From the NCBI GenBank assembly GCA_017458125.1, contig JAFTGB010000028.1, positions 1 through 64,000 on the forward strand: DNA of 64,000 bases, read 5' to 3'. This document shows positions 58,270 to 64,000 of this stretch, piece after piece (within the stretch, counting starts at the first letter, position 1; every line of letters starts with the position of its first letter). The translations under genes and the position numbers were made by a program. The notes beneath the pieces were generated by a model, which saw only the letters and a list, made by a program, of their open reading frames with translations, searched no databases and was not told the DNA's origin. This stretch comes from Prevotella sp. (GTDB lineage Bacteria > Bacteroidota > Bacteroidia > Bacteroidales > Bacteroidaceae).

Positions 58270-59265
58270 GTGTACGACTGCGGACGCATAGCAATCATCG
58301 GTGGCGGAAGCTGGGCAACGGCCATAGCCAAGATAGTGGTGGGCAAGACACACCACATAGGATGGTATATGCGCCGTGACGACCGCATTGAGGACTTCCG
58401 CCGGCTGGGCCATAACCCGGCCTACCTGATGAGTGTCCGCTTCGACATCGACGAGATATTCTTCTCCAGCGACCTGAACAAGATTGTGCAGCAATACGAC
58501 ACGCTGGTGTTCGTCACCCCGTCGCCATACCTGAAGGGACACCTGAAGAAACTGAAGACACGCATCCGCGACAAGTTCATCGTGACAGCCATCAAGGGCA
58601 TCGTGCCCGACGAGAACCTGGTATGCTCGGAGTTCTTCCATCAGGTCTACGACGTACCCTACGAGAATTTAGCCTGCATAGGCGGACCGTCGCACGCCGA
58701 GGAGGTGGCGCTGGAACGCTTGTCCTACCTCACCGTGGGCTGCTTCGACCTGGAGAAAGCACAGTCGTTCGCTGACATTCTGGCCAGCGAGTACATCAAG
58801 ACCAAGACTTCGACAGATGTCATCGGCATCGAGTATTCGTCGGTGCTGAAGAATGTCTATGCCATTGCCGCCGGCATCTGCAACGGACTGAAGTTCGGCG
58901 ACAACTTCCAGGCCGTGCTGATGGCCAACGCCGTACAGGAGATGGCACGCTTCCTGAAAGTCGTCCACCCCATAGAGCGTAACATCGTGGACAGCGTCTA
59001 CTTAGGCGACCTGTTAGTGACGGGCTACAGCAACTTCTCGCGTAACCGCACCTTCGGCACCATGATAGGCAAGGGCTACAGCGTCAAGTCGGCACAGATA
59101 GAGATGGAGATGATAGCCGAGGGCTACTTCGGCACGAAGTGCATGAAGGAGATTAACCGCCACTGCCACGTCAACATGCCCATACTGGATGCCGTCTACA
59201 ACATCCTGTATGAGCGCATTTCGCCACAGATAGAAATCAAACTGCTAACAGACTCATTCAGATAA
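58270..59265 (+). CDS. gpsA: Glycerol-3-phosphate dehydrogenase [NAD(P)+]
   Basis: A 331-aa enzyme reducing dihydroxyacetone phosphate to sn-glycerol-3-phosphate for phospholipids. N-terminal Rossmann motif IAIIGGGSWATAIAK (GxGxWG-type), then VFVTPSPYLKGHL, IKGIVPDE and GGPSHAEEVAL, and the substrate helix with SSVLKNVYAIAAGICNG. A GTG start is required: an in-frame TAA in the heptamer array upstream excludes any earlier start and no ATG fits. It abuts the next gene, so they are co-translated. Confidence 0.94.
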   Translation: MYDCGRIAIIGGGSWATAIAKIVVGKTHHIGWYMRRDDRIEDFRRLGHNPAYLMSVRFDIDEIFFSSDLNKIVQQYDTLVFVTPSPYLKGHLKKLKTRIRDKFIVTAIKGIVPDENLVCSEFFHQVYDVPYENLACIGGPSHAEEVALERLSYLTVGCFDLEKAQSFADILASEYIKTKTSTDVIGIEYSSVLKNVYAIAAGICNGLKFGDNFQAVLMANAVQEMARFLKVVHPIERNIVDSVYLGDLLVTGYSNFSRNRTFGTMIGKGYSVKSAQIEMEMIAEGYFGTKCMKEINRHCHVNMPILDAVYNILYERISPQIEIKLLTDSFR

Positions 59266-59916
59266 ATGAAAAAGGACGAAAAATTTGTCATACTCATCAA
59301 CCGCGAACTGGGTTCCGGCGGACGTACCATCGGTGAGAAACTGGCCGAAAAGCTGCATGTGCCCTTCTACGACAAGGCACTGATACAGTCACTGGAGAAG
59401 AAATACAGCCTGACGACGGAAGAGATAGAACGGCTGAAAGGACAGGAGCACAACTGGTGGGCCGACCTCAAGCGCAGTATGAAGCTGATGCCGGGCTACA
59501 TTACTCCGCAGTACGTGCCCAGCATCTCGACACTGCCCGACTTCCTCATCACCGACGACATCTTCCTGGCTGAGACGGAGATACTGAAAGGCATCGCCGA
59601 AGACGGCTCGTGCGTCATTGCCGGGCGTAGCGGTTTCTTCGTGTTCCGCGACCACCCCAACCACCTGAGCATCTTGATTCAGGCCAAGAAGGAGTCGCGC
59701 ATAGCACGGCTGGTCAGGAAAAGGGGCATCACGAGCGACGAGGCGCAGAAGATCATTGACGAGGTGGACCTCGGCCGCGAGAACTACGTGAAGAAGTACA
59801 CGGGCACGTCGCGCTACGACACGCGTAACTACGACCTGGTCATCAACATGAGCGACATCACCGAAGACGATGCCGTTGACCTCATCATGGACTATATCAA
59901 CAAAAGCAATCAATAA
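59266..59916 (+). CDS. Cytidylate-kinase-like family protein
   Basis: A 216-aa P-loop-type kinase of the cytidylate-kinase-like family. It begins FVILINRELGSGGRTIGEKLA (phosphate-binding loop without the classical GxxGxGK), with IAGRSGFFVFRDHP and a DLGRENYVKKYTGTSRYDTRNYDLVIN block typical of the family. It is not the main Cmk. It begins on the base after the gpsA stop and lies between gpsA and pgi. The substrate is unknown; a nucleoside monophosphate is likely. Confidence 0.85.
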   Translation: MKKDEKFVILINRELGSGGRTIGEKLAEKLHVPFYDKALIQSLEKKYSLTTEEIERLKGQEHNWWADLKRSMKLMPGYITPQYVPSISTLPDFLITDDIFLAETEILKGIAEDGSCVIAGRSGFFVFRDHPNHLSILIQAKKESRIARLVRKRGITSDEAQKIIDEVDLGRENYVKKYTGTSRYDTRNYDLVINMSDITEDDAVDLIMDYINKSNQ

Positions 59917-59940
59917 CACCTAACAAACTACAAAAACAAG

Positions 59941-61296
59941 ATGAAAAACATCAGCTTAGACATCACAAAGGCAGCATGCTTCTTAGAAGCAGGTGCCGTG
60001 AAGGCTTTTGAGCCGAAGGTGAAGGCCGCACAGCAGGCCTTGGAAGAGGGCACGTGCCCCGGTAATGACTTCTTAGGATGGCTGCACCTGCCGAGCAGCA
60101 TCACGCCGGCATTCTTAGACGAGGTGCAGGCCGTGGCCAACACGCTGCGCGAGAAGTGCGAGGTGGTGGTCGTCGCCGGTATTGGCGGCAGCTACTTAGG
60201 TGCCCGTGCCGTCATCGAGGCTCTTGGCAACTCGTTCGCCTGGCTCATCCAGGATAAGAAAAACCCCGTCATCCTGTTTGCCGGAAACAACATCGGCGAA
60301 GACTACCTGAGCGAGATGACCGAATACCTGAAAGACAAGAAGTTCGGCGTCATCAACATCTCCAAGTCGGGAACGACCACCGAGACAGCCCTGACCTTCC
60401 GTCTGCTGAAGAAGCAGTGCGAAGCTCAGATGGGCAAGGACGTGGCCAAGGAGGTCATCGTGGCCGTCACCGACGCCAAGCGCGGTGCTGCCCGCACCTG
60501 TGCCGACAAGGAGGGATACAAGTCGTTCATCATCCCCGACAACGTGGGTGGCCGTTTCTCAGTGCTCACACCCGTGGGCCTGCTGCCCATTGCCTGCGCC
60601 GGCTTCGACATCAAGGCACTGGTTCAGGGTGCTGCCGACATGGAGAAAGCCTGCGGCAAGGACGTTCCCTTCGAGGAGAACCTCGCCGCTCAGTATGCTG
60701 CCGTACGCAACGGCCTGTATGGCGCCGGAAAGAAGATTGAAATCATGGTCAACTACCAGCCCAAGCTGCACTTCATCAGCGAGTGGTGGAAGCAGCTGTA
60801 CGGAGAGTCGGAGGGTAAGGACAAGAAGGGCATCTTCCCCGCCAGCGTCGACTTCACTACCGACCTGCACTCCATGGGTCAGTGGATTCAGGACGGCGAG
60901 CGCACCATCTTCGAGACGGTCATCTCCATCGAGAAGCCGAACCGCGAACTGCAGTTCCCCAGCGACGAGGAGAACCTGGACGGTCTGAACTTCCTCGCCG
61001 GCAAGCGCGTGGACGAGGTGAATAAGATGGCTGAGTTAGGTACCCGTCTGGCTCACGTGGACGGCGGCGTGCCCAACATCCGCATCAGCGTGCCTGAGCT
61101 CAACGCCTATTATCTGGGCCAGCTCATCTACTTCTTCGAGATAGCCTGCGGCATCAGCGGCAACGTGCTCGGCGTCAACCCGTTCAACCAGCCCGGCGTG
61201 GAGGCATACAAGAAGAACATGTTCGCCCTGCTCGACAAGCCTGGCTACGAGGCCGACTCCAAGGCCATCAAGGAGCGTCTGGCCAAGGAGAATTGA
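59941..61296 (+). CDS. pgi: Glucose-6-phosphate isomerase
   Basis: A 451-aa enzyme interconverting glucose-6-P and fructose-6-P. Signatures: [19 protein letters not shown], the phosphate-binding [32 protein letters not shown] and the C-terminal active-site block [26 protein letters not shown] with its catalytic Lys. The length corresponds to the shorter bacterial form. The last codons (KEN, stop) merge into a heptamer tract that continues into the next gene. Confidence 0.96.
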   Translation: MKNISLDITKAACFLEAGAVKAFEPKVKAAQQALEEGTCPGNDFLGWLHLPSSITPAFLDEVQAVANTLREKCEVVVVAGIGGSYLGARAVIEALGNSFAWLIQDKKNPVILFAGNNIGEDYLSEMTEYLKDKKFGVINISKSGTTTETALTFRLLKKQCEAQMGKDVAKEVIVAVTDAKRGAARTCADKEGYKSFIIPDNVGGRFSVLTPVGLLPIACAGFDIKALVQGAADMEKACGKDVPFEENLAAQYAAVRNGLYGAGKKIEIMVNYQPKLHFISEWWKQLYGESEGKDKKGIFPASVDFTTDLHSMGQWIQDGERTIFETVISIEKPNRELQFPSDEENLDGLNFLAGKRVDEVNKMAELGTRLAHVDGGVPNIRISVPELNAYYLGQLIYFFEIACGISGNVLGVNPFNQPGVEAYKKNMFALLDKPGYEADSKAIKERLAKEN

Positions 61297-61336
61297 GAAT
61301 TGAATATGGAGAGTTGAGCATTGAAATTGAAAAATT
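61288..61336. repeat. Heptamer tract linking pgi and the HAD gene
   Basis: GAGAATT, GAGAATT, GAATATG, GAGAGTT, GAGCATT, GAAATTG and AAAAATT. It holds the pgi stop codon and the non-ATG start of the HAD gene. Confidence 0.75.
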
Positions 61337-62319
61337 CCATTCAACAGTACTTTAATAAGCACGGCTTCAGGCAGTTCAGCCCGAAAGCCGTGCTTTTCGA
61401 CATGGACGGCGTCATCTACGACTCCATGCCTAACCATGCCGTCAGCTGGCATGAGTCCATGGCGGCCTTCGGCCTCGACATGCCGTTAGAGGGTGCCTAC
61501 CTGTATGAGGGCATGCGCGGCGTGGAAACCATCAAGCTGCTGGCTCGCAACCAGTGGCAGAAGGAGCTGACCGACGACGAGGCAGCACGGATGTATGCCG
61601 CCAAGTCGCAACGGTATGCCACCTGCCCGCCTGCCCGCATCATGCCCGGCATCCGTGACGTCATGCAGCAGATCAAGGACGGCGGAATGAAGATATGCGT
61701 CGTGACGGGCAGCGGACAGCATGTGCTGTTAGACAAGCTGCAAGACGACTTCCCCGGACTGGTCACCAAAGAGCTGATGGTGACGGCCTTCGACGTCACG
61801 CATGGCAAACCTGACCCTGAGCCATATCTGATAGGTATGCGCAAATGTGGCGTGAAACCGTGGCAGACCATCGTCGTCGAGAATGCGCCGCTCGGAGTAC
61901 GCGCCGCCGCTGCCGCACACTGCTTCACCATCGCCGTCAACAGCGGTCCCCTACCCGACAAGGTACTGTGGGACGAGGGGGCCGACCTGGTGTTCCCCGA
62001 CATGGTCAGCCTCAGCACGCAGTGGGCGTCGCTCATGGCCATGACACCACAGAAGCTGACGCTCAGCCAGAAGGAGCGGTGGGAGCAGAACTATAAGGAG
62101 CTGCGCGACTTCATCATCACCCGCAAGCAACTGCCCTCCAAACACCGCAAGGAGGAGCACGACATGCTCAACTGGATGAAGTACAACAGGAAGTGCATTG
62201 CCGCCGGCAAGCTGTCTGCAGAGCGCATAAAGAAATTTCAGGAACTGATGGACATGGCTCGCCCGTTCCTGAAAGTCAATCAATATGCCTACGCTGCGAA
62301 GCAGCAGGGCAAACGGTGA
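61321..62319 (+). CDS. HAD-superfamily phosphatase fused to a helicase-associated domain
   Basis: A 332-aa two-domain protein. Residues about 18-230 are a HAD-IA phosphatase/beta-phosphoglucomutase-like domain: KAVLFDMDGVIYDSM (nucleophile Asp), VVTGSGQHV (motif II), GKPDPEPYLIGM and VVENAPLGVRAA. Residues about 245-315 read RWEQNYKELRDFI...W...R...GKLSAERIKKFQEL, the pattern of the helicase-associated (HA) domain, a putative nucleic-acid-binding module. The start is a TTG (61321, or 61327), forced by an upstream stop codon and lack of any ATG before the catalytic motif. The function is not known. Confidence 0.85.
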   Translation: MKLKNSIQQYFNKHGFRQFSPKAVLFDMDGVIYDSMPNHAVSWHESMAAFGLDMPLEGAYLYEGMRGVETIKLLARNQWQKELTDDEAARMYAAKSQRYATCPPARIMPGIRDVMQQIKDGGMKICVVTGSGQHVLLDKLQDDFPGLVTKELMVTAFDVTHGKPDPEPYLIGMRKCGVKPWQTIVVENAPLGVRAAAAAHCFTIAVNSGPLPDKVLWDEGADLVFPDMVSLSTQWASLMAMTPQKLTLSQKERWEQNYKELRDFIITRKQLPSKHRKEEHDMLNWMKYNRKCIAAGKLSAERIKKFQELMDMARPFLKVNQYAYAAKQQGKR

Positions 62320-62324
62320 TTTTT

Positions 62325-62373
62325 ATTTACGATTTACGATTTTCGATTTTCGATTTACTATTTTCAATTTTCG
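62325..62373. repeat. Heptamer tract (7 units)
   Basis: ATTTACG, ATTTACG, ATTTTCG, ATTTTCG, ATTTACT, ATTTTCA and ATTTTCG fill the gap between the HAD gene and the convergent DUF4738 gene and supply that gene's stop codon. Confidence 0.85.
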
Positions 62374-62918
62374 TCTTCCTCTATGTCGCCGTTGGTGTCC
62401 ATCTGCATATCCTGTTTGATGACCAGCTCACCCATACGCGACAGGCGGACAATGAGAGGAATGTACTCGTCGGTCTGCGGAAGTCCTACGCTGGCCCCGA
62501 ACTCCAACCAGTCACCATCGGCCTTGTCGAAGACCAGTCCCTCCAGAATGCCGGCACGGCGATAGCTTTCAGGGACATGCTCTGCGAAGCTGGACTTGGT
62601 GAACGTGCGGCGGAAGAACACTGAGCCGTCCTGGCGCGACACCGTCATCGTAAACATATTATCCACAAACTTCTGGCCCGTCTCGTCCTTCACCATCGGC
62701 AACGAGTCGGCGGGCTGACGATGAACATTCACATGGTAGGTCTTGCCTATCCACGCCACGTCGCGCTCGTCGGTATAGTCCTGCATGCGCACCGGCTCCT
62801 TGGGCTGCACCTTCACCACACGCTGCGTGATAATATCTTCACTCTGCTTCTTTTCGCCACAGGCAGCCAGCATCACGGCAGCACAGATGGCAGAAACCAC
62901 CATTAATTGTCTTTTCAT
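62364..62918 (-). CDS. DUF4738 lipoprotein
   Basis: A 184-aa predicted lipoprotein: MKRQLMVVSAICAAVMLAACGEKK gives lipid Cys20. The body has the DUF4738-like blocks VQPKEPVRMQDYTDERDVAW and KTYHVNVHRQPADSLP, then a conserved FDKADGDWLEFGASVGLPQTDEY. The start is the ATG downstream of the TACCTTTG box; the longer frame would begin before it. The last residues (Glu/Asp/Asn) and stop lie in a heptamer tract. Its function is unknown; it is probably periplasmic and membrane-anchored. Confidence 0.8.
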   Translation of the reverse strand: MKRQLMVVSAICAAVMLAACGEKKQSEDIITQRVVKVQPKEPVRMQDYTDERDVAWIGKTYHVNVHRQPADSLPMVKDETGQKFVDNMFTMTVSRQDGSVFFRRTFTKSSFAEHVPESYRRAGILEGLVFDKADGDWLEFGASVGLPQTDEYIPLIVRLSRMGELVIKQDMQMDTNGDIEEDEN

Positions 62919-62944
62919 TACTATTCTTTTGTCAAAATGTCCTG

Positions 62945-62952
62945 CAAAGGTA
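62945..62952 (-). promoter_or_regulatory. -7 box, TACCTTTG (minus strand)
   Basis: TACCTTTG about 27 nt upstream of the DUF4738 lipoprotein start. Confidence 0.7.
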
Positions 62953-63025
62953 ACAAATAAAAACGAACTGACAAAGGACTGAACAAAAAAAGACAAGTAA
63001 GTTTTGCTGTCTCCCTTTTTCTTTG

Positions 63026-63033
63026 TACCTTTG
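63026..63033 (+). promoter_or_regulatory. -7 box, TACCTTTG
   Basis: TACCTTTG 33 nt upstream of the aminotransferase ATG. Confidence 0.7.
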
Positions 63034-63066
63034 CGGGCTGTAAAAACAATAAAAATAAGTATATAC

Positions 63067-64000
63067 GATGAACTATCTTGATAGAAACGAATTTAATTTT
63101 GAACCCAGCCAGAAGGTTATCGAGGCCGTCAAGAATTTCGACCCCAAGGACTTGTGCTTCTACACCCGCATCTACGACCAAGGCAAGAAGAGCGTCATCT
63201 CCGTCCGCGTCAGCGAAATCTACGGCGTACCCGAAGAGCAGGTGCTGCTGGCCTACGGCGGTGAGGACATACTGAAGAATGCCATCCACTACTTCCTGAC
63301 CAAAGGCAACAATACGACCATCCTCATACCCGAGTTCTCCTGGTGGTACTACAACCGCGTGGCCAGCGAGTGCGGAGGCACCTTCGAGATGTACCCCCTG
63401 CACGAACAGGAGGACACCTTCGCCTACGACGTCGACGAGGTCATCGAATACACCAACCGCATCCATCCCCGCATGCTGCTGCTGGCCTCGCCCAACAACC
63501 CGACGGGCAACAGCCTGACCAGCGAGGAGATAGGGCGCATCATGGAGAATATCCCCGACGACACCATGGTGCTCGTTGACGAGGCTTATGCCAGCTTCAT
63601 CAGCACAGACACCGACTACATTGCACCGCTGGTGAACAAGTACAACAACCTCATCATCTCGCGCACACTGTCTAAGTTCTACGGACTGCCCGGACTGCGT
63701 TGCGGCTTCGGCTTCATCGGCAAGGGTCACGACCAGTTCCTCAGTTACATCAACAAATATCTGGGCTTCAACCGCTTCTCCGAGGCTGTGGCACTGGCTG
63801 CCCTCGACAGCGACGAGCACTACCGCCATGTGGCCGATGACATGGAATGGGGCCGCCAGCTCTACAAGCGCGAACTGGGCCCGTTGCCCGGCTTCAAGGT
63901 CTACAAGTCGGTGGCCAACTTCATCCTCATCAAATATCCTATAGAAATCAAGGAGGCACTGATGGAAGCTCTGAAAGTGCAGGACTACAAGATTAAGTTC
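63067..64000 (+). CDS. PLP-dependent class I/II aminotransferase (histidinol-phosphate-type), partial
   Basis: The first 311 residues of a fold-type I aminotransferase running off the window. It begins MNYLDRNEFNFEPS. YGGEDILKNAIHYF aligns with the cofactor phosphate-binding region, LLASPNNPTGNSL is the family ring-binding loop, LVDEAYASF holds the pyridine-binding Asp, and SRTLSKFYGLPGLRCGF carries the Schiff-base lysine. The pattern is that of histidinol-phosphate or CobD-like aminotransferases. There is no his operon in the window, so the substrate is open. The C-terminus is missing because of the window edge only. Confidence 0.85.

Noticed and set aside
1-64000. tRNA or rRNA genes
   Set aside because: No cloverleaf with the TTC-purine loop and no rRNA-like segments were seen on either strand by reading; a covariance-model scan could still find one I missed.

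Overview
The window is a chromosomal segment of a Bacteroidota bacterium, most likely a member of the Prevotellaceae. The evidence is the promoter style (TAnnTTTG boxes, mostly TACCTTTG, just upstream of genes), the absence of strong Shine-Dalgarno sites, TonB-dependent receptors, a C10 (streptopain/interpain-type) protease, DUF3298, DUF4738, DUF4827, BACON and Cthe_2159-type proteins, and secreted proteins ending in a 'GxYIxNGxK' tail. GC content is moderately high (estimated by eye). No rRNA, tRNA, CRISPR array, prophage or intact insertion sequence was recognised.

Layout. 1-7.3 kb: a sugar-kinase-like gene, a BtuB-like TonB receptor, and on the minus strand a COG0523 metallochaperone with its own outer-membrane receptor, then a GlsB-type membrane protein. 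7.4-12 kb: a large secreted C10 protease and pgk. 12-16.3 kb: a lipoprotein and a four-gene set (84-aa protein, aldo/keto reductase, amidohydrolase, zinc alcohol dehydrogenase) that could oxidise a sugar. 16.3-26.1 kb: housekeeping genes (M3 peptidase, dCMP deaminase, S41 protease, 5-FCL, DUF721, recF, TPR protein, ribH, xth) with a Fic protein and an antitoxin-like gene. 26.1-36 kb: the most unusual locus. An Ala-rich lipoprotein is followed by two Cthe_2159-type beta-helix surface proteins flanking a small secreted protein, then a VTC-domain protein, a DUF4956 membrane protein, a DUF2490 protein, a LytS-type kinase with a His/Asp-rich periplasmic loop, a LytTR regulator and an outer-membrane barrel.

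36-42.5 kb (minus strand): glmM, DUF4827, a DHH phosphoesterase, a nucleotidyltransferase and a His-rich metal P-type ATPase. 42.5-55.3 kb: classical menaquinone genes in two blocks (menE-menC-menB and menD-menF-hotdog thioesterase), separated by a BACON lipoprotein, a large RCC1/Ig-like secreted protein, an Rpn-type nuclease and a TGS-kinase. 55.3-64 kb: ROK protein, lysS, gpsA, cytidylate-kinase-like gene, pgi, a HAD phosphatase fused to a helicase-associated domain, a DUF4738 lipoprotein and a truncated PLP aminotransferase.

Two signals stand out. (1) A 41-bp element with two TTCRCTGAA repeats exactly 21 bp apart lies at the same distance from the promoter box of both transcription units of the 26.8-36 kb locus. 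That geometry suits a LytTR regulator, and the locus encodes one. (2) Degenerate 7-bp tandem repeats, each with its own heptamer, fill many intergenic spacers and also occur in frame inside genes (glmM, the P-type ATPase, the BtuB-like receptor and probably the LytTR linker).
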